Of a stretch of 64,000 nt of DNA, positions 38,502 through 45,498 are shown piece by piece (the first letter of the stretch is position 1; each line of letters starts with the position of its first letter). The stretch lies in assembly GCF_027116575.1 (NCBI RefSeq), contig NZ_CP098252.1, positions 62,001 through 126,000 of the forward strand. The letters run 5' to 3'. The notes beneath the pieces are model-generated. The model worked only from the letters and a program-made list of their open reading frames with translations, was not told the origin of the DNA and searched no databases. A program made the position numbers and the translations under genes. Source of the stretch: Oxalobacter aliiformigenes (GTDB lineage: Bacteria; Pseudomonadota; Gammaproteobacteria; Burkholderiales; Burkholderiaceae_D).

Positions 38502-38690
38502 CACCCCGCCCCTAAAGCCGTAACCTGAAAGTCTCTCTTAAAATGTTCGGCCTGCCATACCGTCATCATGGCTCTTGTTTTATGGACTATCCCTTTATGG
38601 ACGGGGTAGAGATACGGCATACAACACCCGCAAGGGGAAACCGTAACGGGGTTTAACATTACCCAGAGTGCGCCCGTCCACCCGATAATT
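38498..38690 (+). ncRNA. Structured RNA candidate, possibly C4-like antisense RNA
   Basis: A TTGACA at 38498-38503 overlaps the end of the preceding gene and is followed 17 bases later by TAACCT, a weak -10. Nested complementary segments follow: TGGACGGG (38598-38605) with CCCGTCCA (38673-38680), GGGTA (38604-38608) with TACCC (38660-38664), and TACGG (38613-38617) with CCGTA (38641-38645). TTTATGGAC occurs twice around 38579-38602. The region has no reading frame of note. Phages P1, P4 and many prophages carry C4-type antisense RNAs with this sort of layout; I recall similar strings but cannot confirm the match. Confidence 0.45.
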
Positions 38691-38700
38691 CACTCAAAAA

Positions 38701-39057
38701 ATGTTGAATATTAAAACCGCTACATCCGTAACCCCGACTACTTCCGAAATCTTACCATTCCCCCAATTCAGCGCATCTATCACATCCGAACAGATCGATA
38801 CTATCGAAAAGGTACTGAAGGAACACAATCGCACACGCCGACTGATGCTGCTTTTTTTGTCGTTCGACAGTGAAACCTTCATCGAAAAAGCAAAAGCGAT
38901 CATAGATGGCGATGAGGACATTTACATGGAAGCGATCGAAGCACTGGACGATTACCAGAAGAAGCTGAAATCACTTTCCGAGCTGGCCAATTCCGCGCTT
39001 GCAAGATTTCTTTGGGTGGGCGAATACCTTTCACAGAAAGGAGATAGCCATGAATAA
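38701..39057 (+). CDS. Small island protein, unknown function
   Basis: A 118-residue protein with a polar start and a helical remainder (SEQIDTIEKVLKEHNRTRRL and FIEKAKAIIDGDEDIYMEAI). No family recognised. It follows the structured leader at 38498-38690 and overlaps the next gene by eight bases, so it opens a three-gene group. Base composition returns to that of the island backbone. Confidence 0.65.
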   Translation: MLNIKTATSVTPTTSEILPFPQFSASITSEQIDTIEKVLKEHNRTRRLMLLFLSFDSETFIEKAKAIIDGDEDIYMEAIEALDDYQKKLKSLSELANSALARFLWVGEYLSQKGDSHE

Positions 39058-39334
39058 CGTTATCCCCTTCCCGCAAAACCCGGCAGAAGCCAGAGAGAAC
39101 AGGGAAATGGCAATGGAAGCCATCATCTGGGAAGCTATAGCAGCCGGCGACAAACAATCAGCCGGAGCTGCAGCTCAGTTTCTCTATGACATGAAATTCC
39201 CGTTAATGGTCGATCTGGTTGAAGCAGTCATTAATGAAGATATGTCCGCCACGTATAACACAGCCTATACGATGGTGTCCGAAGCCACGATAAAGGCGGC
39301 AAGGGACGCCTTGATGAAAGGGGGCAGGATATGA
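39050..39334 (+). CDS. Small island protein, unknown function
   Basis: A 94-residue acidic, helical protein starting MNNVIPFPQNPAEARENREM. A good ribosome site (AAAGGAG, 39037-39043) supports ATG 39050 over an upstream frame start at 38999. It overlaps the genes on both sides by a few bases. Similar small proteins opening with NxVIPFP are common in phages and satellites, where they are usually uncharacterised. Confidence 0.65.
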   Translation: MNNVIPFPQNPAEARENREMAMEAIIWEAIAAGDKQSAGAAAQFLYDMKFPLMVDLVEAVINEDMSATYNTAYTMVSEATIKAARDALMKGGRI

Positions 39335-39489
39335 GCCGCATTACCCTGATCGTCTTTCTGTCGGGTGTTTTGCTGGGTTGTGGCCTGTCCTATGTCTGGC
39401 ATGATGATGACCGGATAGAACAGGAACAGCAGCTTGCCAGAATCAGCAAGATCGTACAGAACCATTACGAGAACCAATGCAGGAGGTAA
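39331..39489 (+). CDS. 52-residue membrane-anchored peptide
   Basis: MSRITLIVFLSGVLLGCGLS opens with a single hydrophobic segment followed by a charged helical tail with HDDDRIEQEQQLARISKI. It overlaps the previous gene by four bases (ATGA), which supports translation. A LLGC motif resembles a lipobox, but a lipoprotein is only a guess. Candidates such as a small inner-membrane lysis or spanin-like peptide cannot be separated from sequence. Confidence 0.55.
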   Translation: MSRITLIVFLSGVLLGCGLSYVWHDDDRIEQEQQLARISKIVQNHYENQCRR

Positions 39490-39514
39490 GCAGGCAGACA
39501 GACAAGGAAAGAAG

Positions 39515-39546
39515 GGGGCGTCCAAATTTGGATGCACCCTTTTTTC
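39515..39546 (+). terminator. Rho-independent terminator after the small-gene group
   Basis: A 13-base stem, GGGGGCGTCCAAA against TTTGGATGCACCC with one mismatch and one wobble pair, is followed by six Ts. It lies 26 bases past the stop of the 52-residue gene. Confidence 0.8.
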
Positions 39547-39564
39547 ATGGGCATTCCTGAAAAT

Positions 39565-40350
39565 TGAGGAGTGCTGAAAATGCAGTGCTCAAGATTGAGC
39601 AGTCCTGTTCACTCAGCCCTGATCTGGGTTCAGTACACCCCCCTCAGATTCGAGTACATACCCATATCCGGCAAAACAGGAACGGCAAGATTACGGCAAG
39701 ACCAGAAAAGCAGAAGGGTAAGATTAGGGTAAGGGTCGCACTTCAAATGCTCCCCTTCGAATAGCAAAAATAGCAGGAATAGCAATAGCAAACCCAGATC
39801 ACAACAAGATTGCAACAGGGCCAGATTTGAAATCTAACCCTTCGATTAGCAGAATTAGCAAGATTAGCGTTAGCAAAGGCTTGGAATGCAGCCCTCAAAG
39901 TTGAGTGCTGCACCCAATCGAACAAAGAGAAAAAGGCAGTTTTGCCAGTTTGCGCAATTTGGCAAACAGGGAAGCGGGAATCCGGGTTCCTCTCGGGTTT
40001 TGTTTTGCTGGATAGGGGGAAATATCAGGGCAAAATGAAAAGTGCCTGTAACGCTGTTTTGCCGGTTCTGTGAGGCGGTCTGTTTCTGATCGAAGCGAGA
40101 GAAAACACATCGACCGACCAATTTTGCGCTGGTTGTTTTCTGCTTCGAAGCAAGGACGAACCAAGGGCGAATACTGGATTTTCAGTAGCCGGCTCTTTCC
40201 GGATTTGGAAAAAACCATTCCCCATTCTGGGGAGCGAAAGTTACCGGCAAGTTAAAAGGTTCTGAACAGAACTGCCTTCTCTGTTTTGCCAAGATTTGGA
40301 ATCTGACCAAGAGCGGCCATTTTTACCGAGGTGCTGAATTCAGCACGTCG
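39565..40350. repeat. Series of hairpins alternating with short tandem repeats
   Basis: No protein gene is convincing in this stretch. Hairpins are at 39587-39600 (GCTCAA-GA-TTGAGC, arms 39587-39592 and 39595-39600), 39731-39757, 39817-39841, about 39889-39912, 39941-39966 and 40331-40346 (GTGCTGAATTCAGCAC, perfect). Tandem repeats lie between them: TAGCA four times at 39761-39790, TTAGC four times at 39845-39876, and GGCAAGATTA and GGGTAAGATTA doublets before 39740. Two units share one layout: hairpin ending CCCTTCGA then a TAGCA cluster. Confidence 0.7.
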
Positions 40351-40406
40351 GAGAGAATAGGGTAAAACCGGATTTCCGATGATCAATTTCAGGGGTAGCA
40401 AACAAT

Positions 40407-40430
40407 TTTGGGTAGATATTTGGGTAGATA
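40407..40430. promoter_or_regulatory. Integrase arm-type sites at the right end
   Basis: TTTTGGGTAGATA and TTTGGGTAGATA stand in direct tandem. They match the pair at 30612-30637 near int, as expected for left and right arms of one element. Confidence 0.6.
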
Positions 40431-40490
40431 CTTGTTTTTCTAATTGCCACAAAACAAGTATTCATGCGGCATTCAAGACAAGATTTGATT

Positions 40491-40499
40491 CCCGCCGCC
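40491..40499. other. Right attachment core of the island (attR)
   Basis: CCCGCCGCC, the same nine bases as in the ssrA 3' end at 30489-30497, in the context TTTGATTCCCGCCGCCCCAT against TTCGAAACCCGCCGCCTCCA. It sets the island at about 10.0 kb. The flanks are imperfect, so the exact crossover is uncertain. Confidence 0.65.
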
Positions 40500-40512
40500 C
40501 CATTCACTAGTC

Positions 40513-40612
40513 TAAAGCCGTCTTATCCGGTATAAAAAATCAATAAAAAACAATGAGTTAAGCAAATTTCTAGTACAAAGCGGGCTAATGCGGTATTGCC
40601 AGATTCCAACAT
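40513..40612 (+). repeat. Imperfect direct repeat of 30515-30610
   Basis: Long matching strings include TCTTATCCGG, ATAAAAAATCAAT and GCGGGCTAATGCGGTATTGC at the same relative positions as next to ssrA. It is the left-end sequence of a second, related element that once occupied this place. Confidence 0.8.
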
Positions 40613-40643
40613 TTTGGGCCGGCATTTCATCCACCCATCTTTC

Positions 40644-40860
40644 ATGCCGGAAAACAAAACGGATCGTTCAACCAACACAAAAACAGACCGTCAACGCCAA
40701 GTCAAAAAATATCCACTCTTTGAGAATGGCAACCTGATTTTCAAATCGTACAACCCCGTCTGACTCGGAACCCGGAATCGCCGAAAAGAATTCGGCCCGA
40801 TGACCCGGGTATATTTCCCGATATATCGTGAAAACGGAAAACAGCATTTGAAAAAATCTT
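40644..40860 (+). pseudogene. Remnant of a second integrase gene, 5' part only
   Basis: From ATG 40644 the frame reads 39 residues including KKYPLFENG, matching KKYSLFDGG of the intact integrase, then meets a stop. DNA similarity continues out of frame to about 40860 (a TATATCG stretch). No catalytic domain follows. With the repeat at 40513-40612 it forms the decayed left end of another ssrA-type element. Confidence 0.8.
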
Positions 40861-41164
40861 TCAAACAAAACTTACAAAACAGCAGAAAAAACCTGCTTCA
40901 TTGACCAACAATAAAGGAGCAAACTTGAAAACACACAAGTACATATTTATTGCTTATTGTACACCCCTATGGGCAGAAGCTTGCGGTAAACACACACTCT
41001 CTCTTGAAGTCTTTACACCGGGCTTCCAAACCGCAGGCATCTGCCCACCTCAACCTGTCTCCGTTTTACACCGATTCTCTATTCTGATTCGAAACGATCG
41101 GGATAACGCATGATTATTCCAAATCCGGATATTGGATATTTGTATCAGGCGACAGGACAGATGT
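40861..41164. other. Noncoding stretch after the integrase remnant
   Basis: No supported gene. A 70-residue open frame at 40901-41113 has no ribosome site, family character or neighbours to back it. The DNA may be debris of the decayed element. Confidence 0.5.
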
Positions 41165-41371
41165 ATGGCACATCCCCTACATTCATATCCTTACAACCTG
41201 CTTGCCGAGCTTCTTGCAGTACGCAGGAAAGAGCTTGGTTTGCTGCAAATCGATGTGGCAGAAAGGCTAAACAGACCACAGTCTTTTGTTCCAAAATATG
41301 AAAATATCGGCCGGCGACCGGATGCCATCGAATTGATTACCGTTCTAAAGGTACTCGACATGTCCTCGTAG
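41165..41371 (+). CDS. Small XRE-family DNA-binding protein
   Basis: A 68-residue helix-turn-helix protein: LLAELLAVRRKELGLLQIDV followed by AERLNRPQSFVPKYENIGRR and LITVLKVLDM is an XRE-type fold. ATG 41165 is used; the frame from 41132 has no added support. It stands alone just right of the decayed element and may be a surviving part of it. The operator is not known. Confidence 0.75.
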   Translation: MAHPLHSYPYNLLAELLAVRRKELGLLQIDVAERLNRPQSFVPKYENIGRRPDAIELITVLKVLDMSS

Positions 41372-41623
41372 ATTTTTCGATCTTTTTCTTTCAAAACCCG
41401 ACAAGAACAAACTGCCAACCGATTTCTGATCTGACCTTCACGCATGCCGGCATTTCTTGTCGCGTTGCGGTGAAACGGGAAAAAATACCCGGTTCTTCAG
41501 GATAATATGCCTTGTTTTTTGTCGAATCATACGAAACCGGATAACCAAAAGTGACAATATCATGCTATCGTTAGTCTGGTTTGTTCAAGAACTATTTTAT
41601 ATTTGCTCAGTTGGAACTTTTTT

Positions 41624-41878
41624 ATGGAAATTTCGAAAATTCGTATTCTCGTTACCCGTGCGAGTGAAATGCAGGGGCCGACTATTGTAGACCTGGCCTA
41701 TGTCGACGGTATTCCGTATGCGGTGTTTGAATGGGAAAACAAGGAAGGCTCTGATCCTTTTCCGCTTTACAAAGTCCGTCTGGATCCCCGCGGACTCATG
41801 CAGCTTCCTCCAAGCGAAAACAGCAATCTCAAATACCAGTATCGTCTTTCGGTCGAGGATCCCAGACCATTCTTCTGA
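41624..41878 (+). CDS. Conserved-looking small protein, unknown function
   Basis: An 84-residue protein beginning MEISKIRILVTRASEMQGPT. It has alternating short strands (TIVDLAYVDGIPYAVFEWEN, then YKVRLDPRGLMQL) and ends RPFF. I do not recognise a family. Composition fits the chromosome rather than the island, and the Sel1 gene begins 46 bases after it, so it may be part of that unit. Confidence 0.55.
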   Translation: MEISKIRILVTRASEMQGPTIVDLAYVDGIPYAVFEWENKEGSDPFPLYKVRLDPRGLMQLPPSENSNLKYQYRLSVEDPRPFF

Positions 41879-41924
41879 TACACCTTTCCGGATCTGATAT
41901 TCAATTCCACCTGCATCCCGTATC

Positions 41925-42884
41925 ATGACAGCGAAACATCCTGACGACGAAATTGATAACATTATCTGGTCAGAAATCGAGTCAAGCGATTCGAAGGGTG
42001 ATTTTATTTGCTACGTGATCCATTCTCCGGCCAATGCAAAGTTTCTCGAGAATGCAAAACAACGGATTGATACAGAACCGGATCCCGATTCACTGGTCCC
42101 GGTAAAATATCCTAATGCGATCAGGCGAATAGAAGAACTTGCCAGAAAAAATGATGCCGTTGCATCGTTTCACATGGGTAAGATCCACGCTCTCGGCATC
42201 GCCATTCCCCAGAATCTCCCTGAAGGGATCCTCTGGTACGAAAAAGCTGTCGAGTTGGGTGAACCGAGAGCGCATGCCAATCTCGGATGGTTCTATCAAT
42301 CCGGCTATGGCGTCACCAAAAATCCGCAAAAAGCTTTCGAACTGCTTTCCTATGCCGCAGAACATGGTGTCCTGTCGGCAAAGGCCGCTATTGGCATAAT
42401 GCTTTTAAAAGGCGAAACGACCGAACCGGATAGTGTGACGGGGCTGAAAAAACTCGAGGAAGCGTTCAACGAAGGTTATCTTAACGCCGGAAATCACCTC
42501 TCGGACATCTATTTCGAAGGCAAGTATGTCGAAAAAGACATCGAGCAGGCGCACCGGTGGCTCTGGAATGTGGCCAATTGCGGAGATGAACGGTCAATGG
42601 CCATTCTGGGCCATTATCTTATTACCGGAAGTCATGGAAAAAAAGACACCGATACCGGCCTGAAGTTGATGCACAAGGCGATCGAAAAGCGGTTTTTACC
42701 GGCCTATTTATGGTTGGGGACCCTTTATAAAAAAGGAAACGGTGTCGAACAGAACCTCAAAAAAGCGCTTGACCTGTTCAAGGAAGGTGTTCTTGCGGGC
42801 GAAAAAGACTGTGAAAAAGCCATTTCCATTCTGTTGGCCGAACAGAACATCACCGGCATCAATACACCCAAATCATTTCACTAG
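41925..42884 (+). CDS. Sel1-repeat protein
   Basis: A 319-residue protein with five or more Sel1-like (TPR-related) repeats of about 36 residues, visible as ILWYEKAVELGEPRAHANLG, AFELLSYAAEHGVLSAKAAIG, then QAHRWLWNVANCGDERSMAILG and LKLMHKAIEKRFLPAYLWLG. There is no signal peptide, so it is probably cytoplasmic. Such repeats form a protein-binding solenoid; partners cannot be predicted. Confidence 0.85.
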   Translation: MTAKHPDDEIDNIIWSEIESSDSKGDFICYVIHSPANAKFLENAKQRIDTEPDPDSLVPVKYPNAIRRIEELARKNDAVASFHMGKIHALGIAIPQNLPEGILWYEKAVELGEPRAHANLGWFYQSGYGVTKNPQKAFELLSYAAEHGVLSAKAAIGIMLLKGETTEPDSVTGLKKLEEAFNEGYLNAGNHLSDIYFEGKYVEKDIEQAHRWLWNVANCGDERSMAILGHYLITGSHGKKDTDTGLKLMHKAIEKRFLPAYLWLGTLYKKGNGVEQNLKKALDLFKEGVLAGEKDCEKAISILLAEQNITGINTPKSFH

Positions 42885-43001
42885 TTTTCCGAACACATCG
42901 AAATTTTTTCGAGCGAAATCTCATCTATTCCTTACCACCCGGATTCATGAATAGTGCTATTGTATGCGTGAATTCTGTCGTGCTTTTAACGGGGAATAAC
43001 C

Positions 43002-43340
43002 ATGTTACGCCAATGTTCAATCATTTTTATCTGTCTTGCCATCGCTGAACTGATCGTTCATGTAACGCATATCCATTTTCCTTCCTCACTGCTGGGAATG
43101 CTGATACTGACCTTCTCGCTCAAAACCGGTCTGGTCAAACTGGAATGGGTAAAAGGAATTTCCGATTTCCTGCTGTCCCATTTCGGTCTTTTTTTCGTTC
43201 CCCCCGGAGTTGCGTTGATGCTCTATCTTGGAATCATTCAGGCACAACTGATCCCGATCGTGGCGGCAACCCTCATCAGTACCTTGCTTGTCTTGACCGC
43301 TACAGGATGGACCTATCAACTTATCCGTAAAATACTATGA
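43002..43340 (+). CDS. cidA: CidA/LrgA-family membrane protein
   Basis: A 112-residue, four-helix membrane protein of the CidA/LrgA family. The conserved LPSSLLGMLILTFSL-type segment is seen as FPSSLLGMLILTFSLKTGLV, followed by the FFVPPGVALM motif. Family members are holin-like and linked to murein hydrolase control, autolysis or export of small acids. It overlaps the LrgB-like gene by four bases. Confidence 0.9.
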   Translation: MLRQCSIIFICLAIAELIVHVTHIHFPSSLLGMLILTFSLKTGLVKLEWVKGISDFLLSHFGLFFVPPGVALMLYLGIIQAQLIPIVAATLISTLLVLTATGWTYQLIRKIL

Positions 43341-44032
43341 GTGAATTTCTGCACAGCGAACTGTTTGCCGTGACATTGACAATAGGTCTTTTCTGGGGAG
43401 CTCAACTGATCCAGAAAAAACTTCGTTCCGTTATTCTGAATCCGATCCTGGTAGCGATCATTCTGATTATCCTCATACTGAAAGTCGGCAATATATCTTA
43501 TGAAACGTATTACGAAGGGGGGAAATATATCGAATTCCTGCTGAAACCGGCTATTGTGGCACTGGGAGTACCGCTTTACCAGCAAATCGAACAGATACGC
43601 AAACAGGCCCTGCCCATTCTGGCCTGCCAGCTGGCCGGTTGTATCGTGGGAGCTGCCTCGGCTTTCCTTATCGCACAGTATTGTGGAGCGACACCGGATG
43701 TTGCCATTTCGCTTGCACCAAAATCGGCGACGACGCCGATCGCCATGGAAGTTTCCAAGCTGACCGGCGGCATTCCCTCCCTGACAGCCATTATCGTTAT
43801 CGTGACCGGTATTCTGGGCGCTATTTTCGGTCTCAGATTTCTCCGGCTCATTGGCGTAAAAAGCCCTATCGCACAAGGGCTTGCTCTTGGTGCCGCTGCG
43901 CACGCTGTCGGGACATCACATGCCATGGAGAGAAATGTAAAACTGGGCGTTTATTCCAGCCTGGGGCTAATTGTGAACGGGACACTAACCGGGGTGCTGA
44001 CACCTTATATCCTTCATGCCATCGGCATCTGA
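43337..44032 (+). CDS. cidB: LrgB/CidB-family membrane protein
   Basis: A 231-residue polytopic protein. The signature LAPKSATTPIAMEVSKLTGG in the middle and GAAAHAVGTSHAMERN near the end are characteristic of LrgB/CidB. Coupled with the upstream CidA-like gene by a 4-base overlap, as is normal. The pair probably forms one membrane complex. Confidence 0.92.
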   Translation: MSEFLHSELFAVTLTIGLFWGAQLIQKKLRSVILNPILVAIILIILILKVGNISYETYYEGGKYIEFLLKPAIVALGVPLYQQIEQIRKQALPILACQLAGCIVGAASAFLIAQYCGATPDVAISLAPKSATTPIAMEVSKLTGGIPSLTAIIVIVTGILGAIFGLRFLRLIGVKSPIAQGLALGAAAHAVGTSHAMERNVKLGVYSSLGLIVNGTLTGVLTPYILHAIGI

Positions 44033-44038
44033 CGCTCC

Positions 44039-44066
44039 TCCGGCAGGCAAAATACAACCTGCCGGA
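44039..44066. terminator. Hairpin between cidB and the convergent MBL gene
   Basis: TCCGGCAGG and CCTGCCGGA pair around CAAAATACAA. It lies between two convergent stops. No T-run follows on either strand, so the terminator call is modest. Confidence 0.45.
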
Positions 44067-44077
44067 ACATCCGGATA

Positions 44078-45088
44078 TCAAGCCGTCACGAAACGAATGA
44101 CTCCATCCCGCTCCAGTCTTTTCAGCTTCTGTTGTTTTTCAAGATAATTCAGATGCGCGATGGATTCTCCCATGGCAAACATGCACTGGTGAGCATCCAC
44201 AATTTCCCTCTCGAACAGAACCGGCAGCAATTCACAGGCCGTACGCGGAACCGTACAGGCTCTCAGTACGGCATGACATCGACTCCGGTGGTGTTCTTCC
44301 AGAAACCGGACCCTTGCATGTATCCCCCGGAAAGGACGGCCATGAGAAGGCAAAACAAGGGTATCCGCCGGCAAATCCAGAAATCGCCGGACAGACTCCA
44401 GAAATTCTTTCAAAGGATTTCCAAGCGGATCAACCACCATGACAGGAATATTGGTCGAAATACTGGGCAACAGCATATCACCCGAAATCAGGATATTCAG
44501 TTCCCGGCAATAAAACGAGGCGTGTTCCACCGCATGCCCGTAACCCGCTATGACTTCCCATTCATGCGACCCGATTGTTATCCGGTCGCCATCACGAATG
44601 TAATGACAGGTTGATGGAAGTACAGGGCATCCCTGGCCATAGACATGGCCTCGCACTTTCAGTGCTTTCACACGGGATTCATCCAGACCATGCCATTCAA
44701 ACAGTCGAATCATGGCATCGACTGAATAACTTTCCAGCTGATTCTGGCAAGCCAGAGCAGTCAGATATTCTCCCCGAGTCATCCACAAGGAAGCGCCCGT
44801 CTTTTGTTCAAGCCACCCGGCAAGACCGATATGATCCGGATGATAGTGAGTGATCACCTGCCTGACAAGCGTGTACTGGCAAAGGCATCTGTTCCAGACC
44901 GACTTGCCGGTATCCCAGGTCACCCCGGTATCCACAGTACACCATCCACCTTCGTCCTGAAGTAACCAGATATTGACGTGATTGAGTACGAAAGGCAGTG
45001 GCATACGTAACCAGTGAACCTCTGGCACGATTATTGCTGGTTCTTCTGTCGGAACTGTCTTGTCGAAAGGATATGTGATTTCTGACAT
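44078..45088 (-). CDS. MBL-fold metallohydrolase
   Basis: A 336-residue metallo-beta-lactamase-fold protein. The metal motif HYHPDH is at residues 81-86 in VITHYHPDHIGLAG, with later histidines in YGHAVEHASFY and SHGRPFRG. The C-terminal extension (RTACELLPVLFEREI with a winged-helix-like LEKQQKLKRLERDG) is common in the group related to hydroxyacylglutathione and LACTB2-type hydrolases. The start at 45088 (MSEITYPF) replaces a longer frame from 45136. The substrate is unknown. Confidence 0.87.
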   Translation of the reverse strand: MSEITYPFDKTVPTEEPAIIVPEVHWLRMPLPFVLNHVNIWLLQDEGGWCTVDTGVTWDTGKSVWNRCLCQYTLVRQVITHYHPDHIGLAGWLEQKTGASLWMTRGEYLTALACQNQLESYSVDAMIRLFEWHGLDESRVKALKVRGHVYGQGCPVLPSTCHYIRDGDRITIGSHEWEVIAGYGHAVEHASFYCRELNILISGDMLLPSISTNIPVMVVDPLGNPLKEFLESVRRFLDLPADTLVLPSHGRPFRGIHARVRFLEEHHRSRCHAVLRACTVPRTACELLPVLFEREIVDAHQCMFAMGESIAHLNYLEKQQKLKRLERDGVIRFVTA

Positions 45089-45180
45089 GGCCTGAACACG
45101 AAAACAGGAAAAGAGAATTGTAGCGTTAATTTCCAAAGACAGTTCGCATCAGGAATCACCACATTGATAGGAGCATAAAA

Positions 45181-45495
45181 ATGAGCAGAAATATTGACTG
45201 GCAAGGTGCCTTCCATTCCATCGAATTCAGGAAAGCAAAAAACAACAGGCTGAAATTCGTCATTCCTCTTCTGGCCTGTTTCACCCTGCTGTTTCTGGGC
45301 CTGTTTTCTGTACAAAGCTATTTCTCCGATATCGGCAGCCTGAAGATCATCGGCGAAATCGATCTCGGTTTTTTCTTTGTCATGTCCCTGTTTCCACTAA
45401 CCGGTCTTCTGGGAATCTGGTTCACTTCATATACAAAGGCACATGTCTATCCCTATGAAGATCTCGTTGTCAGGACATATTCAAGGAAAGGGTAA
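45181..45495 (+). CDS. Small membrane protein paired with a sodium symporter
   Basis: A 104-residue protein with two hydrophobic helices (FVIPLLACFTLLFLGLFSV and GFFFVMSLFPLTGLLGIWF), preceded by FRKAKNNRLKF. It resembles the DUF485/YjcH and DUF4212 small subunits that accompany ActP-type symporters. The symporter starts three bases after it, supporting a shared function. Confidence 0.7.
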   Translation: MSRNIDWQGAFHSIEFRKAKNNRLKFVIPLLACFTLLFLGLFSVQSYFSDIGSLKIIGEIDLGFFFVMSLFPLTGLLGIWFTSYTKAHVYPYEDLVVRTYSRKG

Positions 45496-45498
45496 ATC

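Larger units (their letters stand above)
39490..40490. other. One-kilobase noncoding right part of the island
   Basis: Apart from the terminator, hairpin series and integrase sites listed separately, nothing gene-like is seen on either strand. Short frames here are rich in cysteine or leucine purely from the repeats. Confidence 0.6.

Noticed and set aside
39630..39925. Leucine- and cysteine-rich minus-strand frames
   Set aside because: Their composition comes from the TAGCA/TTAGC repeats; no conserved domain or start signal is seen.
39565..40350. CRISPR array
   Set aside because: Repeats are short (5-11 bases) and vary in unit; there are no regular 24-37-base repeats with spacers and no cas genes.
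36721..40490. Retron or diversity-generating retroelement
   Set aside because: No reverse transcriptase motif is present anywhere in the island.
40668..40868. Minus-strand 66-residue open frame
   Set aside because: It is antisense to the integrase remnant, which explains the sequence.
40901..41113. 70-residue open frame
   Set aside because: No good ribosome site, no recognisable fold, and it lies in decayed element DNA.
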